DNA of 64,000 nt from Argentina anserina (taxonomy: Eukaryota > Streptophyta > Magnoliopsida > Rosales > Rosaceae), in NCBI RefSeq assembly GCF_933775445.1, contig NC_065878.1, positions 704,001 through 768,000 on the forward strand, in the 5' to 3' direction. How positions within the stretch are numbered: position 1 is the stretch's first letter; each line of letters starts with the position of its first letter. The position numbers and the translations under genes were made by a program. Shown one piece after another: positions 26,601 to 37,682 of this stretch. The notes under the pieces were generated by a model, which saw nothing but the letters and a program-made list of their open reading frames with translations, was not told the DNA's origin and ran no database searches.

Positions 26601-28156
26601 CATTTGGAGCACACATTTCATAACCAAATATGCAGGAGATTGTGGAGGACAAAAACCACAAAATATTCTGGAAGAAAAAATGAATTGCTCATTCATAAAC
26701 CAAAAAATGATCAGTATCGTTTATTTGTTCAAATGGTTCAAACATATGCAGGCAAACTGCAAGCTAATCAATAAAATGAACGCTAACTAACCCTACAATG
26801 TAGGCAATCATGTCGTTATTAAGCTACTATAGTTCCGATATTATGCAATAGTTCTACTCCCAAATACCCCACATTCTCAAGCATATCAACATCTGTTACA
26901 TTAAAACAAAAACCTTCAATAAACAAAAAAAATCATGTGATGCTTATGAAATGGAACAGTGGCCTCAAAGTAAAACACAAATCAGTGAAGTTACAGGTGC
27001 ATCTAAACCCTTCTAAAATGCTAACCTCAAAAATCACATGATTTATACCTTAGCTAATTATTCTTAACAACAAAATAAATTCCTTGTTTCAATAAAAACA
27101 AGTATGATATTGCGAACTGCCTTATATAACAACAAAGTCTTACATCTAGTCTCAGCTCTGTCAATTACATCTGATCAGCAATGTCATTCTTAGCCACATC
27201 ATACATCCTTCCTATGTATGATGAAACACAAAAATGGTAAATGAATATCATATAGAAATCTATAGAAAATTAAGTCAAAACATGAGAGCAATGAAGATAG
27301 AAGTCAGACTTAAACATAAAGAACTGAATCCCACCATAAAGATTAAAGGAAGTGTAAGATAGCGTTGTAGGCAGCTCCCTCAACTCACTGTTTATATACT
27401 TGGCGTCCACTGAATCAACTAGAAGTTTTGGACTTAACATAGTTTCAAAGAAATTTTGTTCTTCATCATCGAGATGCTAGCTACACGTACATGGCTTAAA
27501 TTTTGTGTTAATTTTCATGCTTTCTGCTTGCTTCTTGATGTTACCAGTACCAGAGGTGATTCAGAAATTATTATACCAAGACTTCGTTGATGCTTAATAG
27601 ATGCATACAAGTGTAATTTTAAGAGAATATGAGTACGTAGATGTTGCATTGAATGACAACTTCTTCCTTTAAACCAGAACTTCAAAATTATATATCCTTT
27701 CAAAAAAGAAAAAAAATACTGCCTCAACTTCTAAAGCCCCCAGATACATTTTGCATGAATGTAATGTATGTAATGTACATATATTCCATGGTAGTATACA
27801 TATATCCTCCATTTTCTATCCAAGTTGTTCCACCTAGGACGTCAATTTTATCACTCTATCAGAGGTCCAGTTCAAAAATATGCATATCGTAAGCTTACGA
27901 TTTGAATTTGAATCAAAGTTGGTCATTCAAGGACAAACAAGATCATATATGGTATAGCAACATCTAAACTAAAGTACCTGATAATCCACAAACATTCTTG
28001 GAGGGGTACACAATGCACCCTTGTATGGCAGACTTAAAAAACTTTCACCACTCAATTATTCAGAAAAGGACAACTCCGAGAGTGCAGACACAACATGTCA
28101 ACTATACAAGTAACAACAAAGGATCTTGATCCTTCAAACCACCAGTATGAACCTAC
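26600..28156. other. Unassigned, probably transposon-internal
   Basis: No protein family was recognised. A minus-strand stretch at about 27300-27478 is open (HLDDEEQNFFETMLSPK and on) with coding-like composition, but I cannot identify it. Likely interior of the CACTA-type element starting at 25865. Confidence 0.3.
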
Positions 28157-28535
28157 CTCCAGCATCTGATTCAATGCTTTTGCCAAAGATGGTTTGAGGT
28201 CGCACGATGCACCTCACCTTTTGCATAAGCAACACTCAAGTCTTCAAAATCTTTGAAAGCCCTGTATTGGAGGAATAAAATATGGCACAAGAAGAAAGAT
28301 TTGTTACCAATTTTTAAGGAATAGCCAACCAAGAAAGACAACTCGAAGAAAACAACACTAGTTTATACATAATGGCACACCCAACAGAATGAAGGAATTC
28401 AAATTAGTTAAGAAAATTTCAACTAGCATATAACAGATTAGACTCTGACTTACTTAGTCCCATTGTTCTTCTCGTTGTGCTCTACAAAGAAGTCATGAAA
28501 CCAAGGGAAAATAAGGTACTTTAAGTATTCCAACC
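28157..28535 (-). pseudogene. Captured tyrosyl-tRNA synthetase fragment
   Basis: Two exon-like pieces on the minus strand, 28454-28535 and 28157-28261, keep splice sites (AG before 28535, GTAAGT donor at 28453, CAG before 28261, GTAGGT donor at 28156). The first reads LEYLKYLIFPWFHDFFVEHN, the second AFKDFEDLSVAYAKGEVH, resembling the C-terminal part of eukaryotic/archaeal-type TyrRS. A one-base loss after GEVHR breaks the frame; the next bases in another frame continue DLKPSLAKALNQMLE. The retained introns mean it was copied as DNA, not RNA. It has no start and no catalytic HIGH/KMSKS region, so it is a fragment. Confidence 0.7.
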
Positions 28536-28752
28536 CTAAGGCCGATGACAAGCTTTCTCAATTTCTTCTTATATAAAAACTTATTTGTTTTACATTCAAA
28601 CAAGTAGTCTCAATTAAAGGTAGAGAATGAAAGTAATAAAAACTAAAAAGAGAGAGAAGAAGTTATCTTTTAAAGACACAACTCAATCCTTCACACATTT
28701 GTTCTGACCACTTAATAATATACTATTCTATGCCAACAAATAATATATATAC

Positions 28753-28881
28753 CTGAGCAGCCCTGCCAAAAAGATCATCAGCTTCACATCAAGATATGGT
28801 CTACATCATCAACATCAACCTGTGTCATCTCAAGAGCTTTCCTTGATGCCTCAGCTGCTAATAAGGTTAGGTTTTCTTTGC
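28753..28881 (-). pseudogene. Captured 3-oxoacyl-ACP synthase III (KAS III)-like exon
   Basis: The minus strand reads an exon bounded by ACAG at 28882 and GTATAT at 28752. It encodes [20 protein letters not shown] followed by [12 protein letters not shown], like the KAS III segment before the active-site cysteine. After ILM the frame hits a stop; a shifted frame continues ADDLFGRAAQ, so it is frameshifted. It lies about 220 bp upstream (on the minus strand) of the TyrRS-like fragment. The two come from unrelated genes, which suggests a chimeric capture by a transposon. Confidence 0.6.
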
Positions 28882-28889
28882 CTGTAAAC

Positions 28890-31330
28890 ATTTCACATTA
28901 GGATGATATCATTATCCAGAGAAGATAACCTTAACATCTCCAGTCTCCAGCACCATAGACTCAAGGACTAATAAAGACAAAATATATAAACAGTTAACAT
29001 TTCAACCAAAGCCTTGAGAAGAACCTCTCTCATATCATATACCAGCAAATTCACCAGCTAAAACCCATTGTATTCTTCATCACTTAAGCATTCCAAATAG
29101 CTTTGGGAAAGTCAATAACTACACAGATATTCTTTAACATGGATCATGCTTGCAGCTAGCTAACCTAATTGACTGTGGGTAAGCCAAGACTGATTAAGCC
29201 AAATGGCTTTTCCTATATTGAGCATGCACATTGTAATCAAGAGACTCAGCTTAAGCAAGCAATGCCACCTCAGATGGTGGAAAATTTACAGTATTACAGA
29301 TTTACAGATAATGAGGATGAAAATACAAGATAGAACAATAACAAGTAATAGCAGCAGAAAATATAGAAGAATTTCACTTTTCTATTGAACAATTCATATT
29401 ACAAAGATTACACCTTAATCTAGGATAATAGAGTTCTTAAAAGTAAAATACTTCTTACTTGATAATCACAATCAAGTATGAAACAACTTCACTAAGATCG
29501 TTGCTTCAAGTGTCAATTATAACCTCACTAAAATCGTTGTAATCACACGTACTTCGACTTCACTAAGCTTGTCGATGATGCCACTAAGGTCTTCAATTGA
29601 GTCACTAAGATCTCCTAATACAAAGCTCTACTTTGATGTGAATTTCTTCTCTCTTGTTTTCACCCTTTTTCTTCTACTTTTTCCTTGTCCGTGTATCTCC
29701 CAAGAGGCAGCAAACCTACTACATATATATGCCTTATATACCATGTGGCCATCTCCCTTAACCCTAGTACAATAGGTAATCAACCCCAAACCCTTTCCTA
29801 ATACAACTTTATATAGAAAAGAAAAAATAATACATATAGAATACACCTTTTAATATAAATATATTTGAAACTATTTTTCCAAATATACTCTATTCTACCC
29901 ATATATAATCCAATACAATCCAATATATGTTTGATTCGGCCAAACCGTAAAAACCTTGCTACAAGTGTTTCCTAGTCCGACTAGGAAACGTTCTCAATGC
30001 TCCTCCTTTGTTGTCACAACTTGTTCTTCACATCTTTGGTTCTTCATCACCTCTATGGAGGCCAATATATGTACCTTTAGAGGATCATAAAATAAGAGAA
30101 CATGATGAATCACATTTAATCTGAATCACAATGTTCAAACAAATGACAATATACACAAGGGAAGCTGAATTACACGAGCACACTATAAGGCATGTTTAAG
30201 TGCACATCTCGACATATTGCATTAAAACATCTTACTTATAGTTTTATTAACATCAATTCTTCTAAACAACAGAGTTGCATGCTGGAAGTTTAAAGATATG
30301 CTACAAGGTTTTAACTTAAGAGTAGGTAAATTTTATCTTTAAAATTTTGAAAATCAAACAATAGTTCACTTTTGAGCCATGAAACAAAATCTAAGTAATG
30401 TTCCACTTATATTAATGCTATTAAGATGTAAGATCAGAAAAACAAATAACTAGCCATTTGACGAGTGAGTACCATTGACTTTATGTTTGCCCTTTTAAGT
30501 TTTTCCTAATTAAGCTTTTCTAAATTCATGCATGTTTTTTAAGATGAGTGCACAAACTGAATTAACACATAATTAATATCATTGAACAAGGGTTCTAACA
30601 TACGCTTTACTCCCTAAAACTAGCATGAGGTCATTTTAATAAAAAAAAACATTCAGAATTTTAAGTACTCCGAACATGGATTTCCTTCAACCTCTTTGGA
30701 GGGCAATAAGCTTTCTTAATCTTGGTATTCAAAATTATTCAAAAACCAAAGGACTGAATTTAAGAGATAACATGAAATTACCTGATACCAAGAAGTTCTG
30801 TAAAACCTAGCCACCATGGGTGGTGGAGCTGGTTAAATCTAGTATACGATTAGGGATTCTTCTATACAAGAAGTATCGACCCTGATTCTGGTGATGGGAA
30901 GGCCAGAACGTCGTCAGAAGTTAGAAATCGAAGGCCATGAAGCTTAGAGCTCTGTCGATGATGCTAGTGCGACTTCCTAGCCTTGGTGGATATCCAGGCT
31001 TCTAGTTTCCAATCCTCTTAATCTTTCAGGAGGGCGGCGACAACAGTATGTCAAGGATTAAGCAAAATTGGAGGAGTTGTGACTGGTGAAGGTAGAGAGG
31101 TTCAGAAGTGATATGAGTCTCCGAAGCTTATAGGTTTAGGTAGATCTGAGAGAGATGAGAGTGTTTCAGAGGGCAGCTGTGTATTGACTTGTGAGAGGGG
31201 AGTTGAGAGTGTTTAAGAGAGAATGAGAGATGAGGGTGTTACTTTTGATTTTGTTTCAGTTTCAATGAATATGAATGCGGCGTCTTAGTTTCATTTAAGT
31301 TAGGTCAAATTTTCGGAGAAGTTAAGGTCA
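28890..31330. other. Unassigned, probably transposon-internal
   Basis: Low-complexity and AT-rich DNA with no recognised protein. A possible repeat of ACTAAGATCGTTG/ACTAAAATCGTTG phrases lies at 29492-29560. No clear gene boundaries. Confidence 0.3.
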
Positions 31331-31625
31331 CATCTATATGTCGTCCTATCTAATACAACTTATTTAAATAACTTATCTCTAGGCACCAAACTCTAAGAGG
31401 GAAATATCCCTCCAAAAAACATACCGTGCCAATTTTCGGTACAATTAAGCGACATATATATGTCATCCTATCTAGCAAACAAGTTTTTGTACTAATTAGC
31501 TCCATGGGCAACAAGTTTGAGAGGGAAATATCCCTCCAAAAAATGGGCCAATTTTTTGTATTATTAAGTGACAGATATGTGTCGTCATATCTAGCTCTAT
31601 GGCAACAAGTTTGAGAGGGAGAAAA
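31330..31625. repeat. Diverged tandem repeat with GAGGGAAATATCCCTCC palindrome
   Basis: Units about 124 bp apart contain a near-perfect palindrome (31397-31413 and 31521-31537) and a GCGACATATATATGTCAT-like motif. A third, shortened unit ends near 31620. The GACATATATGTC motif recalls the subterminal repeats at 25865-26250, so this may be the opposite subterminal region of that element. Confidence 0.55.
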
Positions 31626-32758
31626 GAATTTTATTTGCCTTGACTTAGCATGAATGGTCAACGTTTGCAACTCACGTGGTTTTTAAATTGGCCGTTTTTG
31701 GGTTACATGGGACCCCAATAGCACTACATTGTGATTTTGGACCTTGAAATTTGGAAAACGGACCTCGGAACGTCAAAATTGACACCGTTTTTCCATGTTA
31801 CTGTTCCAGCGTTTCCAGAACGTTTTCCGGCGTTTTACCGGCATTTCCGGCACCACCATCCGGTTCCTGCCGGCGTCCCCTGTAGGACAGCAACCCCGGA
31901 CTCCTTGTCGGCCGGTTTTCAGCAATCGGCGCCGCCGGTTCCGGCGAGTTTTCGATGATTTTTTAGTCGTTTCGCGTCATTTTTCTGGCATATTTCCCGC
32001 AGTTTTAACTGCCATGTTTTCCAGTCTAAATTTCACCCGGTTTTGAGTTATTTTGACATGGGTTTTCGGTTAATTTTCCGATTTTCTCCAAGTCGTTTCA
32101 TAGCTCAAACGATTTTATTATTATTGGTGACCACCCGCACCAAATGGATGGTTTTTCACCCTAATTGTTTGGTATTCAACTGCTCCAATACCATTTTTTC
32201 CAACTCTTAAGTTGAAGAATGTAGCTATATTGTCATGTGATACACTCGATGGGATTGCACATTTGTTTCAACCCCCCTCTTACAATATCCTACAGCGTAT
32301 TGTCTAGAGAGGTTCACCGCGTCATTGATTTTGAGCATGTCTCGTCGTGAAATCAAGTGTCTTGCTAATTGCGTAACCACCCACACTATCCTACGACGCA
32401 TGTAGTTGTTTTACGGATCTCGTGCGGAGATTGTGTTCAATATCTTCGTGTCTTGCTAAGTTTTAAAGGCCATACATGCCAATGATGGATTTTCATATTG
32501 ATATTTTTGTTAAGAATGGAGAGGAATAAATCTGTCAGATTTCATTGACAGTAGCTTTTTCAAGCTTAGACAATAGTTTTGTTAGCCTGTGGACATATCT
32601 TTGCTTGCCTGCAGCAGTAGCTTTATGTAACTCAAGATTCTTTGAATCATGAGTTCGGTTTTGCTGTCTCTTCGGTTTTGACATGATCATTTTTTGGTCA
32701 TTTTGAACGAGATATGATTATTCGAGTTCTTTGAAATTCACATAATCATCTATTTTTT
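31626..32758. other. Probable decayed LTR-retrotransposon sequence
   Basis: A GC-rich patch at about 31790-31950 (CGTTTCCAGAACG, CCGGCGTTTTACCGG) and flanks have retrotransposon-like composition just upstream of the copia remnant. No LTR pair was found. Confidence 0.3.
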
Positions 32759-33230
32759 ATGTTCACAAAGCTATTGGAGGATCACCTCACCCGTGCTCCA
32801 CACGGTGAGGCCGAGCCTGCCCCTCTCGGCGGCTCCATGGCATTCAGGCTGTCGGTGGCGGCATCCCTTCCTTCACAGGAGATTGTTATCTTGCTAGATT
32901 TCAAGGAAGTCCTTATTGCTAAGGCTCTAACCGAGAACATTCCATTCTTACAAAGTATTTAAGGTGACATTAGTGGACCATATCCAACCGAATGTGGACA
33001 TTTTTCGGTATTTTTATTGTATAGGGTAAGAGCATCGACACGTTGGTCACACGTCGCTTTGTTTTCCACAAGGAACGCTGCATTTGCTAAGTTTTTAGCT
33101 ATGATCATCATACTAAGGGCTCACCACCCTTCTCATCCTCTCAAATCTATTTGATTGGATACTGTTAGAGAGTTCATCTCCACGACTTTGATGATTTCGT
33201 TTTGCATATGTATTACGACTGTTTCTGTAT
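32759..33230 (+). pseudogene. Decayed Ty1/copia integrase fragment
   Basis: Translation near 32890-33230 gives, across stops and shifts, AKALTENIPFLQ, GDISGPYPTECGHFSVF, ASTRWSHVALFSTRNAAFAK, RAHHPSHPLKSI and LDTVREFIST. This pattern matches the copia integrase core (GDI.GP..P..G.F, ASTRWSHV, ..LD...EF). In-frame stops after LQSI and KSI show it is dead. No LTRs were matched. Confidence 0.75.
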
Positions 33231-34809
33231 TTGAAATAAAGAAAACAATATCGCAAACCAATACCTAACAACTCCTTATACTCTCATCACCCATAATTGA
33301 ACGGTATAATTCCCTACGAAACTTGTAGCACTGAGACATCTTCCATAACCAACACCCTAAATCTAGGAACATTTGTTATTGTCTACAATAGGCAATGACA
33401 GCTTCGAAAACTCGTCAGTCACCAGATCAACACAAGCATTGCGGCGTCTTCTCTTGCTGATTTTACAAAGTCGTTTGCTCGCTTTACAAACATTCTAATC
33501 CAATGAAATTGGAAACTATACCCTTGCTACTACACCCATCATCTCCACTTATTTCATCTCCCTCGAATGAAAGTGTCTGAATCCACCTCCAAGAGTTTGC
33601 TCTCCACGAGAACATCTCGAAGAATTGTTGTTCCTCATCTTGGTCGACAAAGCTAAACACAAGTTTGTAGTCATCGGCAGTGAAGACGTAATCGAAACTA
33701 CACTTGCGAATGTCATCTAGAGACTAGAGCGTAATGATAAGATAGGGCAGGTAACAAGGCCGGTCATGTGTTTATCAAGGCCCTAGACAAAAAATAAAAA
33801 AATTTATTAATTAGAAAAAATTAATAATTTAAATAAAATTTAAGACCTCATATTCATAATGCAATGTAATGTATCATTTTCATATTAAATTTATGATTTT
33901 AAGAGTTAAATATCATACTAAATTTACAAAGATGGAAAAAATAATAATTTTAGACTTAATAATTAATTATATATTAATTTTTATTAAAACTTTATATGTA
34001 AATTTAGAAGAAAAAAGGCTCCCTATTTTTTTGGGCCCTAGACCTGGGCCTACTTGCTCTTGCTTGCAGACGAATCTGGTGGAAAAGTTTCATACATAAA
34101 AGCCGACACCATTACCATTACGAGGAGCTTCACATAGAAACACCAAACCATTACAAGAACCCAACAAATTGACTTAGAACTCAGACCTGTGTCGGTTGAA
34201 TGGGGAGGTGAGTTTTCGGAATGAACAGTTGTCTGAATCGAAGGATTCGAATTGTGACTTGTTCCACAATAGGAGTTTGTGAGACAGAGTTTGGTTATGA
34301 GAAGCGAATAGAAAGAGAGATCTGGCAAAATTGGGGTCGGCGATTATAGATTTCCACCATTTAGAAACACCACTAAATCAAAGTAAGGATTTGATAGGCT
34401 CAACCGAAAAGATGCTTTCAGTAATCAACTAAAACGAACGTACTCTTTTTATTGTGGCAGGATGGCTACACTGAGGTCAGAGGCGGCGGTGTAGCAGCTA
34501 CTATCTTGGCTGGTGTTCTTTGTTGGTTCAATATGATGGGCTACGGCTCTATTATTGGGCCTAGGTATGGGTCTTTGTAGGTTTTTTTTTCTGGTTTTAG
34601 TTTGTCCCTCATTTTGTGAGGGTTTTTTTTTCTTTTTCTTCGGTCCCTCATTCTGGTGTGAGGGTTTTGGTCAGTAGTGTCGTTGAGTGCACATATTTAT
34701 GGTGCTTGTCATCTCCAATGATTATTTAAAATTCAGTTCTTTTTTAGTGTCAGTATAATGAGAAGGTTGTCTCTGCAAAATATGTCGGAGGTTTTGATAA
34801 GTGATGCTA
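33231..34809. other. Unassigned repeat-like DNA
   Basis: It includes an AT-rich tract at 33780-34020 bounded by GGCCCTAGAC phrases (about 33778 and 34034), and a T-rich tract with TGGGCCT at about 34550-34680. These look like remnants of retroelements. No gene was recognised. Confidence 0.3.
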
Positions 34810-35300
34810 CACTAGGCCAAAAATCAAGGCTCACACTAATATATGGTTGTACTATTGTCTATTGAACAATTGTCTGATATAGAGTTCAGACAATGCACAA
34901 AAAACATTGTCTATAACAAGTTTAGACAACTAACTTGGTTTAAACTATCATTGTCTGAATGTTGGTGAAGACAATGCTTTTTCCTAAATGTACATTGAAT
35001 AAGATTTACAAAAAAATAGTGTTGTTCTAGTTTGATATTGTCATTATAGAGTGAGACAATGCTTTCCTTTCCAATTCCTATTGACTCAACTCTTCTAAAC
35101 AATGGTTTTTCTCAAAAAAGCATTGTATACGATATAACACAGACAATGGTTCCTTCTATGCTTGCCTATCGTGTATAGCTCGCAGAGACAATGGTTTTAT
35201 ATCAATTGGGTCAATGATCTCTTTTATTTAGACTTGCATTTTGGTGGGTAAATACAATGCTTTTTAGTTATCTGTTTGGTGAGAAACACTGTTTCTAGGT
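34810..35300 (+). mobile_element. CACTA-type terminus with ACAATG subterminal repeats
   Basis: CACTAGGCCAAAAATCAAGG at 34810 shares its first 11 bases with the end at 25865. It is followed by numerous ATTGTCTGA/AGACAATG motifs in both orientations to about 35270. No matching right end was found. The Ulp1-like fragment at 35680-36040 probably belongs to its interior, as plant CACTA elements often carry such genes. Confidence 0.55.
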
Positions 35301-35674
35301 TTCATCCAGTTTTGGGACTTAAATTCTTCACCATATAAGTTTCAATCAAAACCAATTCAATTTATCAAACAAAAACAGAACTAAAATGGCACAAAACCCA
35401 TCAGATTCAATCCCTCACCATAACATATAATATCATAAATATTGGATCTATCATTCTTAGCTAGCTAGATGTTTTGTAAGTACATACTTGACCATAGTTA
35501 GCCTACATACTTGGCCAAAAGTTAGCCTACTAGATGCATGTGCCTACAATGTGGCCAATTCATAAAAAGATATTATAGTTTGTTCTATTAGACACATGCA
35601 AGCCCTAAAATCAACAAACTACCAACAAAGCTTCAAACCCTAGTAAACTGCCCAATAACTAACTAATATGATAC

Positions 35675-36045
35675 ATCATGAGGTACCTAGACCATGCTAT
35701 CCTCACTCCATCAATCTGCTTCTGGGTGTACTCCTGGGCATGGGTCTTTTGGTACCTCCACTAAAATCAAAAGACTAGTAAAATGTTATGACATAATCAT
35801 GACAGATGCATGCTCCAATACATGAATTTATTCTAAAAAATAAACCTTACCTTTGAAACAAATTCCAGGTCAGACGCTTCAGAGGATCCAAGTAGTAAAC
35901 AACTACTTCTGGATTAACCACAGTTAGAGTCCAATGTTTGCTGCAAAAATCAACCGGTACACTCAAGTCCATATATCTAAGAGTGACATATACTACACTT
36001 ACTGTACAAATAGGGATCATAAAAATACTACTCTTCACAAAGAAA
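35675..36045 (-). pseudogene. Ulp1-like cysteine protease C-terminal fragment
   Basis: Minus-strand exon-like pieces read FVKSSIFMIPICTV, then after an intron (TTTGCAG acceptor) KHWTLTVVNPE and VVVYYLDPLKRLTWN, then WRYQKTHAQEYTQKQIDG at about 35680-35760. The HW and LDPL motifs match the catalytic His/Asp region of Ulp1/SENP-type proteases carried by plant transposons. No catalytic Cys segment or complete frame is visible, so it is a remnant. It is probably interior to the CACTA-type element that starts at 34810. Confidence 0.6.
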
Positions 36046-36324
36046 TATGACTACCAAATCATTTTATGCGCAAACCCACACGTTACTATCACAACTACAA
36101 GAAGAAAATAAATGCATTACGGTTTTTAGCACATAATCCCTTCTTCAACATCTTTGATTCCATTAGATAAACTAGGAAGCTAATAAATTACGTCAAAAGA
36201 AAAAGATATAGCAACTAACAAATATCTAATAGATTGCTGCCAAAAATATGATTTTATGAGGGGTTAGAAATATAAGGCGCCACAACATCCCAAAACCTAA
36301 CTTGTGATGATTAAATGTATGCTC

Positions 36325-37300
36325 CCAGATCAAAGTTTAGAAGAGATGGGGCTCCGGGTTTTACGGAGCAACCAAGATGTGAACCCTAGGGTTCTACAAC
36401 GGCTCCGCTCTCCTTTCAAGGGTGGTGATCGTCTTGATATTCTGGCGGTAGCGCAGAGGTCTCTCTGTGTTGATCATGAAGTCGTGGCTTCACTCTTGTT
36501 GGTTCTGGCGGCGGGCCTTATGCTCTCTAGATCAGGCAATGGTGCGAGGACAACGTTGCGGCTCTCGAGCGGCGGCGTCGGAGGTCAAATTGGGACAGCG
36601 ATCATGGACCGTTTTGGAGGCAAGAGGCTCCATTTTGGTGGCTTCTCTGACCGTGGTGGGAGTTTTAGGGTCAAAATAATGGCGACGGCATCAGCAAAGG
36701 GCGTCGATCGTAGGAAAGGTGCTGCCAGATCCAGTTTGGGATGGGAGGGCTGATCTTGGGTCTTCCATCTCCTGGCTCGGGGTAGGACTGCAAACGGGTG
36801 CACTGGCCAAAAGGGTGTCGGTGATGTGTTGTCAGAGTCGATGGTTGGTGGTGCAGTCTTGGAGACGTCAGTGTTCGATCTGGGGTTGGCTGCTACTTGG
36901 TCTGCGCAGATCTTAGCCCTACAGCCTTGATGGGATCCATATGAAGGTCGGCCGGAGGACTTGGCGCCGATATGGATGCTCTGATCTAGGTTTGCACGGA
37001 TCGGATTTTGGGCTCTACTAGGTCGAATTGGGCCTTTGGCCTATTTTGGGCTGAGCGAGGGTTTATTGGGCTTTAGCAGTTTATTTTAGTCACTTTTTGC
37101 TATGCTTCTATAAGTCATAGCCACTGGCTTCTTTTTTTTCCTACTTTTTTCGGTGATCTTTTTTTTTTAAGAATAGATCTATGTTATGTATTAAGTTTGA
37201 GTTTCGGCTCAAGACCTCTTATCTGTTGTACGACAACAACGGATGAGTATGTAATGGCTATTCAGACCTTATTAATATAAATCCCGTGAATTCCATAAGA
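36325..37300 (+). mobile_element. LINE-like insertion candidate
   Basis: A GC-rich 976-bp block is flanked by AAATGTATGCTC (36313-36324) and AAATGTATACTC (37301-37312), 11 of 12 bases alike, suggesting a target duplication. Its 3' part is T-rich and ends TTATTAATATAAATCCCGTG. It has open frames (36304-36753) without a recognised family. A 5'-truncated non-LTR retroelement fits best, though no reverse transcriptase is present. Confidence 0.4.
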
Positions 37301-37682
37301 AAATGTATACTCACATTACATGGCTCTACTTCTGGCAGAGAGAATTGATAATTTCACTGAAGTTATTAGTAACAACATTTTCATATTTCTCTGAAAGTTC
37401 TTTCGTAATGCATAACATATACTTACCATTTAATATCCATTTCTGTGATATCTTAATTTATAACATACATGATTCCGCTTTAGTTATCCCAGCTAAGACA
37501 GACCTATCATTAGTTAAGAACTGCAAACTCCAAGCAAGATGAACTTTCTTACAAAACTATTACTTTTGAAAAATACCTGACCAAAGTCAAAGGTGCCGCC
37601 ATCCTTACATGAGTTACATCTATAGTTTGCAAACAATGAATGCAAAACCATAAATCATTACAACATAAATTCTTTTTAACAC

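Noticed and set aside
31731..32046. Overlapping proline/phenylalanine-rich frames
   Set aside because: GC-rich retrotransposon-like DNA; both overlapping frames are open without domain features.
36304..36753. 149-codon plus-strand frame as a gene
   Set aside because: No recognised family, inside a GC-rich insertion with target-duplication-like flanks, and overlapping frames on both strands are equally open.
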